A stretch of DNA of 6,396 nucleotides from an uncultured bacterium (lineage in GTDB: Bacteria; Patescibacteriota; Dojkabacteria; SC72): contig CALLXA010000074.1 of assembly GCA_938015795.1 (NCBI GenBank), positions 1 through 6,396 of the forward strand, given 5' to 3'. Under the pieces are notes generated by a model that searched no databases, was not told where the DNA came from, and saw only the letters and a list, made by a program, of their open reading frames with translations. The position numbers and the translations under genes were made by a program. Of this stretch, positions 1 to 5,995 are shown piece after piece. Within the stretch, counting starts at the first letter, position 1, and each line of letters opens with the position of its first letter.

Positions 1-1914
1 TCCCAACCTACCTTGTGCCAGATTTACAAGAAGAATTTTTTGATTATCCATAATTTCTCTAAAATCAAAAGATGATTTAGATTGACCTATGATATTTCTA
101 ATAGCCAAGTTAGTTGTGAATTTATCAAATTTAGAAATGAAATATCCCATACTTTCAGACTTTGTTTTCTGATCTGTTTTCGCTACCTGATCTGTCCAAT
201 ATCTTCTAACTAATTCATCTTTAACTAAAGGTAACCATTTTTCTTGTACCCATTTCTCATCTTGCAACATTCTAACTACTTCTATTAAAGTGGAACCTTC
301 AACAGACATAGCCGTTAACATAGAGTTTCTAACAGCCTGTTGCATCATAGGGCCTACATAACCTTGGTTATTAGGATCGAATAATCTAATCAACAAAGCA
401 ATGAAGCTATTGACCACTTGATGCTTATGTTGTTCATTATAGAATTCCATAATATTCAAACCAAAAGGTCTTTCAAAATCTCCTGCATTAAAATATATAA
501 CATCTTCGGCTCTTTCTGGTGGTATCCTTTCCAATATCATTTCAGCAGCTTGACCGTGAGGATCAATGAAGCATACTCCATCACCATTGTAGATATCTTG
601 AACAATCATTCTCATCATAAGCCATGATTTACCAGTACCTGTTTGACCTAAAATGTAAGAGTGCCTTCTTCTATCTTCCCTTTTAAAACACACCTTCTTT
701 TTACCACCTCTAAAGATATTATTCCCCAACCAAATGGTATCTTTTGAATTTATATCAGAACTTATCGAATTATCTGCAACTAATTCTCTTGATAATAGCC
801 AATGAATATTAGGTGTAGTTATCTCTTTGTTTGGGAAATGATATATTGCTGTAAGTTCCTCAATATTCAAAATTGATGATTCATCCTCTGGAGATCTACG
901 ATATACAACATCATATATAAATTCTTTCTTTTCCTTGTTATTAAATTTCTTCTTTTTCAGTTTATTAATTCCAGGATTAGCATATTGATCAAAAGCACCA
1001 ACAATATTATCTAAGTGCATTTTAGCAATACCTTCATTCGGAGCAGTCGTAACAATTCTAATCTCTGTTACAAAACCAGGTTTTGAAGATTTCTTGCTTA
1101 TTCCTTGTAGCTTCTCTTGAGACACTTTAATTTTTTTTGCTTCTGGATTAGAGTTATTTGATTCAACTTTCTGAACAAATCCTTGTCCATTTTTTTGCCA
1201 TCCACTACTAGCTGGAGATATTACAACTTGAACAAGAGCTCCTTCTCCTTCGGACATCTTGCTTAGCGTACTCAATACATTTGCCAAAGGATCTCCCTTG
1301 AAATCTTCAGCTACTCTAATTGGACAATATGAGTCATCATCTAATATCAATCTCGTGAATTCAACTTTTGCATCTTTTGAAAATATATTATATTCATCAA
1401 CAATACTTACATCGGCACTTTGGTATGAACCAAGAATTTGTTTTTCAACCAAATCTGCTAATTTTCTAGGACAATGAACATAGAATTTAATTTCTCCTGG
1501 GGTTCCTACTATTTCAAAACTTACATTGTTATTAACACTAAAATTTTCTGCTAAACCACTTGCTTTCCCCCCTATTCCATATATATTTGCAAACATCTGT
1601 TCTGCTACTCCTATTTCAATTTCATTTCCTCTTGGTACTCGAACTTCCATAAGAATACCTTCGTTAGCTTTCTCATTTCTATCTTTTTTGATTAATTTTT
1701 TCTTCATCCAAAAGAATACACCTACTAACATAGCTATGAATACAAGAACCCCTATTATCCAACCCCATGGCATTTGGAAGCTTTTCTCTTCATAGTATTC
1801 TCCATATGTGTCATCTGGATAGTTAACAGTTTCACCTGGTATTATTTCATGCTCTTTCTCAGGGACAGGCCCTATTAATTGGGAATATGTTATTTCTTGT
1901 TTAAAAGAATTCAT
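1..1914 (-). CDS. Type IV secretion coupling-type (VirD4/TraD/HerA-like) membrane-anchored ATPase, 3' end cut by window edge
   Basis: Open for 638 codons from the ATG at 1914 to the window edge without a stop, so the C-terminus is missing. The start is firm: an in-frame TAA directly precedes the ATG, and no other start lies between. The N-terminus has a short cytoplasmic-type segment, one transmembrane helix (about residues 50-69, MPWGWIIGVLVF onward) and then a Lys-rich stop-transfer stretch. Residues ~90-370 form an alpha/beta region without obvious motifs. The motor domain follows: Walker A GQTGTGKS at 423-430, Walker B-type CFIDPHG at 448-454, then a ~185-residue stretch ending LLVNLAQGRLG at 628-638. 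This pattern (HSYILGQTGTGKS, then FIDPHG) is typical of the FtsK/HerA-like ATPases annotated as type IV secretion DNA-binding or coupling proteins in Patescibacteria. Such proteins are thought to drive DNA or protein across the envelope. Classical VirD4 has two N-terminal helices; only one is seen here. No Shine-Dalgarno precedes the start. VirB4-like identity is the main alternative. Confidence 0.88.
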   Translation of the reverse strand, partial: MNSFKQEITYSQLIGPVPEKEHEIIPGETVNYPDDTYGEYYEEKSFQMPWGWIIGVLVFIAMLVGVFFWMKKKLIKKDRNEKANEGILMEVRVPRGNEIEIGVAEQMFANIYGIGGKASGLAENFSVNNNVSFEIVGTPGEIKFYVHCPRKLADLVEKQILGSYQSADVSIVDEYNIFSKDAKVEFTRLILDDDSYCPIRVAEDFKGDPLANVLSTLSKMSEGEGALVQVVISPASSGWQKNGQGFVQKVESNNSNPEAKKIKVSQEKLQGISKKSSKPGFVTEIRIVTTAPNEGIAKMHLDNIVGAFDQYANPGINKLKKKKFNNKEKKEFIYDVVYRRSPEDESSILNIEELTAIYHFPNKEITTPNIHWLLSRELVADNSISSDINSKDTIWLGNNIFRGGKKKVCFKREDRRRHSYILGQTGTGKSWLMMRMIVQDIYNGDGVCFIDPHGQAAEMILERIPPERAEDVIYFNAGDFERPFGLNIMEFYNEQHKHQVVNSFIALLIRLFDPNNQGYVGPMMQQAVRNSMLTAMSVEGSTLIEVVRMLQDEKWVQEKWLPLVKDELVRRYWTDQVAKTDQKTKSESMGYFISKFDKFTTNLAIRNIIGQSKSSFDFREIMDNQKILLVNLAQGRLG

Positions 1915-1938
1915 TTATAAAGCAGTTTACACAACAAT

Positions 1939-1962
1939 ATTATGCTTAAAGAATAGCATAAT
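1939..1962 (-). repeat. 8-bp hairpin in the 74-base gap upstream of the ATPase gene
   Basis: On the minus strand ATTATGCT and AGCATAAT are perfect reverse complements around an 8-base loop (ATTCTTTA). It lies 26 bases after the stop of the 104-residue gene and 24 bases before the ATPase ATG. The downstream sequence (ATTGTTGTGT) is only moderately T-rich, so this is at best a weak terminator or attenuator. The right arm also contains CATAAT, a 5/6 match to a -10 box, so the site could instead overlap a promoter or bind a regulator. The structure is certain as sequence; its function is not known. Confidence 0.5.
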
Positions 1963-1988
1963 TTAGAAAGATATGAAAAGAGAATGTC

Positions 1989-2303
1989 TTAAGCAGCCAA
2001 TGGCAAATTACTATATTCTTCAGGACCAATTCCATTTGCTTTTGCCTCTATCATGTTACTAAAACTTCTTGCATCTTCTGGGTTTAAAGGAGATCTACTT
2101 AATGATACCCTTGCTTTAGGTACAATTGGTAACGATTCTCCAATATTTGATTCAACTGAATCAGAAGGATCTGGTACAGCAATAATAGGAGAGATATTTG
2201 GACTAATTTCCCCTTCGACCATTCCAGTCTCAGAAGGAATTACTCCTAAAATCTCAGGGTTATTCAATTGTGGTTCTAAATTTCTTTCTATTGAATCAGT
2301 CAT
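1989..2303 (-). CDS. Unrecognised 104-residue soluble protein with an ssrA-tag-like C-terminus (ends LAA)
   Basis: I do not recognise the family. The first ~60 residues are acidic and rich in Pro, Ser, Ile and Glu, with no transmembrane helix or signal peptide, and look disordered. Residues 63-71 turn basic (KARVSLSRS). Residues 74-93 (NPEDARSFSNMIEAKANGIG) could form a helix. The last residues, EEYSNLPLAA, end in Leu-Ala-Ala. It is probably real: the ATG has AGGA nine bases upstream, an extended -10 promoter lies just ahead, and it sits 23 bases after the smpB stop in the same direction as all its neighbours. A competing plus-strand frame (2053-2355) runs into smpB and lacks such signals. 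The next gene is the secretion-type ATPase, so a role as accessory protein or substrate is possible, but this rests on position alone. Confidence 0.68.
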   Translation of the reverse strand: MTDSIERNLEPQLNNPEILGVIPSETGMVEGEISPNISPIIAVPDPSDSVESNIGESLPIVPKARVSLSRSPLNPEDARSFSNMIEAKANGIGPEEYSNLPLAA

Positions 2304-2325
2304 CTTTGCATATCCTATATTAATA

Positions 2326-2355
2326 ATTATACCACATACTTCTTACTTTCGTTAA
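2326..2355 (-). promoter_or_regulatory. Predicted sigma70-type promoter (extended -10) for the 104-residue gene
   Basis: The minus strand reads TGG directly before TATAAT (2331-2326), which gives a TGnTATAAT extended -10 with a perfect hexamer. A TTAACG (2355-2350; 4 of 6 matches to TTGACA) lies 18 bases upstream. The -10 overlaps the TAA stop of smpB. Predicted initiation near 2319 gives a short leader of about 16 bases that still carries the AGGA before the ATG at 2303. TATAAT arises often by chance in DNA this AT-rich; the TG extension, the spacing and the position at a gene junction raise the call. Confidence 0.45.
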
Positions 2356-2770
2356 GTAGCTCCCTATCCAAATCCCTCTCCTTCAAAGCCTCTTTCTTTT
2401 CATAATCTCTCTTACCCTTACCTAACCCAACCTCGACCTTAATTCTACCTCTTACAATATACAAACTAAGTGGAATTAATGTAAGTCTTTTTTGCTTAAC
2501 CTTAGACTCTAGTTGAGATATCTCTTTTCTTTGAACTAATAATTTTCTAGTTCTATTTGAATCATAGAATTCATCATTACAAAAAGGATACTTGGGTATC
2601 TCACAATTAATAAGCCATAACTCGTTATTCAAAATTTTAACATGAGCATCTCCAATATTTGCTCTACCAGTCTTAATTGATTTAACTTCAGCACCAGTTA
2701 ATACAATTCCTGTTTCAAAGCTTTCTAGAATTTCATAATTGAAAAATGCTTTCTTATTCTTAATCTTCAT
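2327..2770 (-). CDS. smpB: SsrA-binding protein SmpB (trans-translation)
   Basis: SmpB binds the tRNA-like part of tmRNA and brings it into the A site of ribosomes stalled on broken mRNAs; its C-terminal tail probes the empty mRNA channel. At 147 residues it is close to the usual 150-160. Family features are present in order: NKKAFFNYEI at 5-14, GIVLTGAEVKS at 21-31, GRANIGDAH at 35-43, the SNRTRKLL segment at 71-78, LTLIPLSLY at 96-104, RGRIKVEVGLGKGK at 107-120, and a charged tail (DYEKKEALKERD) suited to a helix in the mRNA channel. The start is fixed by an in-frame TAA three codons upstream. No Shine-Dalgarno is visible; instead TATAAT lies five bases before the ATG, which suggests a leaderless message. 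The gene follows the 750-residue gene by 22 bases. The partner tmRNA gene is not in the window. Function follows from strong family resemblance. Confidence 0.96.
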   Translation of the reverse strand: MKIKNKKAFFNYEILESFETGIVLTGAEVKSIKTGRANIGDAHVKILNNELWLINCEIPKYPFCNDEFYDSNRTRKLLVQRKEISQLESKVKQKRLTLIPLSLYIVRGRIKVEVGLGKGKRDYEKKEALKERDLDRELLNESKKYVV

Positions 2771-2775
2771 GCTTA

Positions 2776-2804
2776 ATTATATCATCAAAGCTCTATAATT
2801 TAAC
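2776..2804 (-). promoter_or_regulatory. Possible smpB promoter giving a leaderless transcript
   Basis: A perfect TATAAT lies at 2781-2776 on the minus strand, only five bases (TAAGC) before the smpB ATG. Transcription would begin about seven bases after the box, that is at or next to the start codon. The -35 candidate is poor (GTTAAA at 2804-2799, 17-base spacer, 3 of 6 matches). The lack of a Shine-Dalgarno in front of smpB fits leaderless translation. Chance occurrence of the hexamer is the main alternative; smpB could also be read from the upstream message. Confidence 0.35.
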
Positions 2805-5045
2805 CTTCCAAATTGTAGAGCCATCGAGAATATACATATTAGACTCATCATTATCAACAACAAAGTCTTTTAATTCAGACCATACATTTTTCTTACTTCC
2901 TCTATATACATACTGTTTCTCTAAAAGAATCTGATCTGGATGTAATATTTGACCACCACCTTCATGTGGTTTTTCAAATTTAAACAACCTTTTTTCTGAG
3001 TCATCAAAGAGGTACAATCCGTAATCTAAACTAGATCGTGTATATCCTTTATTTAAATTACCAAGATCTCCACTATATCCAGAAACAGTTACAGGAGCTT
3101 CTACTTGAGCTTGTTCTATATAGCTATAGTTATACCTAATTAAACTACCATTAAGAACATATACACTTAAATCAGAAAGAATATCACTAGCACTAGCAAA
3201 AGCTTCATTATTAATATATGAATATGTTAAATTATAGCTGTTCTCATATGAAAAACCTGATTTTAATATACTGGCCTTATCTTTTGCTAAGAAATATACA
3301 TTATCAACCTCTGTTAAAACAATAAATTCCGAAATATCTTCGCTATTAATATCTTCTATTTCTAAACCTGAAAGAGTATTTACTGATTTGAACCAATCAT
3401 TATCAAAACCTGATTTTAAAACACCTTTTTTACTATCAAATACAAATATCCCTGAATTACCTACAGATATATGCTTAGGAGAAACAAAAATTCCATCATT
3501 GTCAGGTAATTTTTTCACATCCTTATCGTATAGAGAGACACGAAAAACGGACTTAAGACCACTATCAGAGATTAAAAGATACTCACCACCAGAATCATCA
3601 TTATATATCTCAATATCCGTTGGAACAGATCCTTCTCCAAAAGATAGCCTTGAATCTATAAAAGTTGTTAAACTACCATCATCATCCTTAACACCTACTC
3701 TTTTGTATAAATCATCTTCCAATTTCAAAGCATATCCTTTAACTTCATTTGCTCTAGCCATGTCTTCTTCATTCATACCTTCTGGTAATCCTTCAAGTTT
3801 CTTTTGAATCTGATACAAATATGTTTCAGCAGTATCCTTGTTTGTAGCAATACTTGATTCCGTTTTATTTAAAAGATCTTCTGATTCAGTAAGAATTGCA
3901 TTTGCTGTAAAATGAATCTCTCTAGCTTTTTTTGCATTTAAAGTAAAATTAATCCCTAATGAAAGAAGTACAATAACGAAGATAACTATTCCTACAAGTT
4001 TAAATCTTTTAGTTCTAATATCTTTCTGTCTATATCCATCAATTCTTAATCCTTTTGGAGAAACTACATTGCTCTTTATTGTGGGCATCTTCTGAGAGAC
4101 CTTTGCTACTAATTTTTTAAACCATCTCTTCTTACCTAACCAATTATTAATCTTAAAACCTAATTCTTTTATTATTTTCTTAATAAAATAGCCAACTTTA
4201 AAAAAAATAGGCTGTATTTTTTTTATTACAGTATCGATACTGTTTTTCAATACAAAAAATATTCTCTTAAAATCAAAACCTTTTTTCTTTACAACTTTAT
4301 CTTCATTACTAATCAGGACATTTTCCTTAACAATTTTCTCCTTTTGTATATTTTTTATAAAAGGATTGATTCTTAATACTTGTTCTTTAGATTCATCTTT
4401 TTTCCTATTATCTTTTTCAATATATAAAACTAAAAGGCTTTCAGAATTAGTCAAATTACCTCCAAAGTTTTTTACAGCTCTTTTAATATCTTCAATATTA
4501 ACTAAACCCATGAAATTAGAAATTCCATCATTTAGAAGAGTTGGTGTAGAAATCATCATAACTTCACCATCTTTAAGAGCAAGGCCAGCGGTTTGTGCTT
4601 TGTTCTTTTCTAATACATCAACAATATTTATTAATTTATTATCTCTGTATACATAGATATCGTTTTCACCTAAATTAGCCACATAGAAGCCCTCTTTTCT
4701 ATGAGCAACGATACTAAAGCTAACATTAACACCTGATTCTTCTAATTCTTTATCATTTCTGATAAGGTCTTTTATTTTTCTTAGTCCTTCTTTTATTGCA
4801 CTTTTGAGAGATTCATTTGTTGATTCTGAATTTGAATATACATATCCATCTACTATTCCATCCCATACAAATTTGACTACTCTTTCAGCAGGAATACCTT
4901 TAGATCCAGAAAGATATACTAAACCATACAAATCACCTTCTTTGTATACTCGTTTATCACTCTTGCTTGAGTAATACTTAAAAACAGAAACATAGGTATT
5001 CTGATCCTTATCATTAGAGATATATTGTTGAGCAGTAACTATCAT
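2793..5045 (-). CDS. Membrane protein: degenerate PP2C-like domain, basic linker, one TM helix, propeller-like C-terminal domain
   Basis: A 750-residue protein. Residues ~1-212 resemble a PPM/PP2C phosphatase fold: DLYGLVYLSG at 38-47, helices at ~53-98, YVANLGENDIYVYRDNKL at 121-138 (family: hGDSRhYhhrdG), LKDGEVMMISTPTLLNDGIS at 157-176 (family: GDhhhhhoDGh), and a final strand LLVLYIE at 204-210. The metal-binding Asp of the DG, TDG and DN motifs appear to be absent, so catalysis is unlikely. Residues ~255-345 are Lys-rich and amphipathic. One transmembrane helix lies at ~349-367, helices likely at ~370-447, then about six beta-rich repeats (from ~475, 516, 570, 618, 673 and 726) like a beta-propeller. 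The Lys-rich side suggests the N-terminus is cytoplasmic. AGGA lies four bases before the ATG, and the previous stop ends one base upstream, so translation is coupled to the small membrane protein. A sensor or scaffold role is inference. Confidence 0.9.
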   Translation of the reverse strand: MIVTAQQYISNDKDQNTYVSVFKYYSSKSDKRVYKEGDLYGLVYLSGSKGIPAERVVKFVWDGIVDGYVYSNSESTNESLKSAIKEGLRKIKDLIRNDKELEESGVNVSFSIVAHRKEGFYVANLGENDIYVYRDNKLINIVDVLEKNKAQTAGLALKDGEVMMISTPTLLNDGISNFMGLVNIEDIKRAVKNFGGNLTNSESLLVLYIEKDNRKKDESKEQVLRINPFIKNIQKEKIVKENVLISNEDKVVKKKGFDFKRIFFVLKNSIDTVIKKIQPIFFKVGYFIKKIIKELGFKINNWLGKKRWFKKLVAKVSQKMPTIKSNVVSPKGLRIDGYRQKDIRTKRFKLVGIVIFVIVLLSLGINFTLNAKKAREIHFTANAILTESEDLLNKTESSIATNKDTAETYLYQIQKKLEGLPEGMNEEDMARANEVKGYALKLEDDLYKRVGVKDDDGSLTTFIDSRLSFGEGSVPTDIEIYNDDSGGEYLLISDSGLKSVFRVSLYDKDVKKLPDNDGIFVSPKHISVGNSGIFVFDSKKGVLKSGFDNDWFKSVNTLSGLEIEDINSEDISEFIVLTEVDNVYFLAKDKASILKSGFSYENSYNLTYSYINNEAFASASDILSDLSVYVLNGSLIRYNYSYIEQAQVEAPVTVSGYSGDLGNLNKGYTRSSLDYGLYLFDDSEKRLFKFEKPHEGGGQILHPDQILLEKQYVYRGSKKNVWSELKDFVVDNDESNMYILDGSTIWKVKL
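4199..4225 (-). repeat. Perfect 11-bp A/T inverted repeat with A8 and T8 runs inside the 750-residue gene
   Basis: The sequence TAAAAAAAATA (4199-4209) and TATTTTTTTTA (4215-4225) are perfect reverse complements around a 5-base loop. It encodes residues ~274-283 in the basic linker, between the PP2C-like domain and the transmembrane helix. In the transcript it would form an A-U hairpin containing U8 in its 3' arm. One extra T in the T8 run gives an immediate TAA; one fewer T gives TAA nine codons after the run. Any regulatory role is inferred. Confidence 0.6.
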
Positions 5046-5046
5046 T

Positions 5047-5316
5047 TTATCCTAAAACTATGAAGAGTAATGAAATTAGACTTCCAACTACTATCAAAGT
5101 AAGATATCCATACATTAAGATCTTTATCTTACCCCCAGCATTGGATTCAAATGTGTCAGCTAAAATTCTTACTCTCAAAAGTAGAATTAAAGCATAGAGG
5201 ATATTACCAAAAAGAATAACAAATATAGGTAATTTTAAAAGTGCAGAAAGATTTAAGGATAGATTATCTTGTCTCGTTTTATTCAAATTGTCAAAAATAT
5301 ATTGAGTTTCATCCAT
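5047..5316 (-). CDS. Small two-helix membrane protein (89 residues)
   Basis: The protein has an N-terminal hydrophilic segment (residues 1-22), a first hydrophobic helix at ~25-47 (LLKLPIFVILFGNILYALIL), a short polar hairpin with RVRILADTFESNAGGK at 48-63, and a second helix at ~66-88 running to the C-terminus. No catalytic residues are visible. It resembles the small uncharacterised two-helix proteins common in Patescibacteria, in the style of the DUF5657 group, but I cannot assign it. The ATG shares a base with the upstream stop (TAATG), and AGGA lies eight bases upstream, inside the PH-domain gene, so the start is well supported and translation is probably coupled. It also lies one base from the 750-residue gene. 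A role as membrane partner of those two proteins is inferred from this packing. Confidence 0.85.
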   Translation of the reverse strand: MDETQYIFDNLNKTRQDNLSLNLSALLKLPIFVILFGNILYALILLLRVRILADTFESNAGGKIKILMYGYLTLIVVGSLISLLFIVLG

Positions 5317-5936
5317 TATATTGTTCCTTTTTGTTTTAATTCTAATAGATCATAAATAATGTCTTGGACATCTCGTGGTCTTGGAATATTTTGAAATTCA
5401 ATTTCAGCTTTAGCTCCTGCAGTTTGTATATATACTGTACCAATATCAAAAACAGAACTTACAAGACCCAATGTTTTGTGAGAAACATCCTCTATTTTTT
5501 CTAACTGAGCCTCAGCTAAGTTATGAGATAGTGCATTAACAAAATCTAAATCCAATACTTTTTGATCTGTAATAATGTTTACATTGTAATACCATTTCAT
5601 AAAGGTTGTAACTAATATTGAAATAGAGATCAATACAGTAGCAATTAACAAACCTATGAATAACATAATATTAGTAAATAAATCTCCTAGTACGAAATAC
5701 ACTAAAAATGGAATGAACATCAATAAAATTGCTCCTAAAACTTGTGGTAAATATACTATCCAATGAGCTCTGATTATTAATACAACTTCCTCATCTTTTT
5801 CTTTTCCATTAAAGGACATATCTTTAGGGAATGCCGAAAAAGAGTTATTATTACTAGCCAAAAGCTTTGGTAAAAATGATTTTCCTGTTTTCTTAAATTT
5901 TTTTGGTATCTGCGATAGAGATTCTTTTGTTGCCAT
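5316..5936 (-). CDS. Bacterial PH-domain (bPH2/DUF304-like) membrane protein
   Basis: A 206-residue protein. Residues 1-50 are hydrophilic and basic (PKKFKKTGKS at 11-20). A short strand with EEVVLIIRAHW (49-59) precedes two transmembrane helices at ~62-83 and ~88-112. A cytoplasmic PH-like domain follows at ~115-197: WYYNVNIITDQKVLDLDF (115-132), then AEAQLEKIEDVSHKTLGLVSS (141-161), FDIGTVYIQTAG (163-174) and FQNIPRPRDVQDIIYDLL (181-198). This order matches the bPH2 (YdbS/YdbT-type, formerly DUF304) family: a hydrophobic hairpin, 'TdqrVid', 'leqIqdVs', 'fdhGtVhIqtaG', and 'NvprPreV'. Family members are mostly uncharacterised, with membrane or protein-binding roles proposed. The start is the first ATG after an in-frame TAA two codons upstream; no Shine-Dalgarno is visible. 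It heads the coupled three-gene membrane unit. Confidence 0.88.
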   Translation of the reverse strand: MATKESLSQIPKKFKKTGKSFLPKLLASNNNSFSAFPKDMSFNGKEKDEEVVLIIRAHWIVYLPQVLGAILLMFIPFLVYFVLGDLFTNIMLFIGLLIATVLISISILVTTFMKWYYNVNIITDQKVLDLDFVNALSHNLAEAQLEKIEDVSHKTLGLVSSVFDIGTVYIQTAGAKAEIEFQNIPRPRDVQDIIYDLLELKQKGTI

Positions 5937-5948
5937 TTTTTATAAATA

Positions 5949-5977
5949 AAGATATCTCAAATCAGTTACTATAACAA
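5949..5977 (-). promoter_or_regulatory. Candidate promoter for the PH-domain/two-helix/PP2C-like unit
   Basis: In the 59-base gap upstream of the PH-domain gene, TTGTTA (5977-5972; 4 of 6 matches to TTGACA) and TATCTT (5954-5949; 4 of 6 to TATAAT) lie 17 bases apart on the minus strand. Initiation near 5942 would leave a leader of about six bases before the ATG at 5936, which fits the absence of a Shine-Dalgarno. The spacing is ideal but both boxes are imperfect and the DNA is very AT-rich. No strong terminator for the upstream gene is seen in the gap; it holds only a weak all-A/T inverted sequence (AATATT-G-AATATT) at 5980-5992. Confidence 0.3.
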
Positions 5978-5995
5978 GAATATTCAATATTTTGA

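Noticed and set aside
418..1795. Several plus-strand frames of 69-89 residues
   Set aside because: All lie opposite the secretion-type ATPase, whose minus-strand frame is continuous and carries clear Walker motifs.
1915..2303. A tmRNA gene beside smpB, suggested by the LAA-ending frame
   Set aside because: I found no T-arm sequence of the GGTTCNAATCC type and no tRNA-like ends in the right place, and the LAA frame is a continuous 104-codon coding sequence.
2053..2355. Plus-strand open frame of 100 residues opposite the 104-residue gene
   Set aside because: It overlaps the end of smpB and runs against every neighbour, while the minus-strand frame has a promoter, an AGGA site and operon spacing. 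The protein resembles no family I know.
3388..3807. Plus-strand open frame of 139 residues
   Set aside because: It lies wholly inside the 750-residue gene, is Ser/Pro/Leu-rich as expected for a shadow frame, and has no support of its own.
5980..5992. AATATT-G-AATATT as a terminator of the SpoIID-like gene
   Set aside because: The stem is short, wholly A/T and has no T-tract after it; it is more likely chance in AT-rich DNA.
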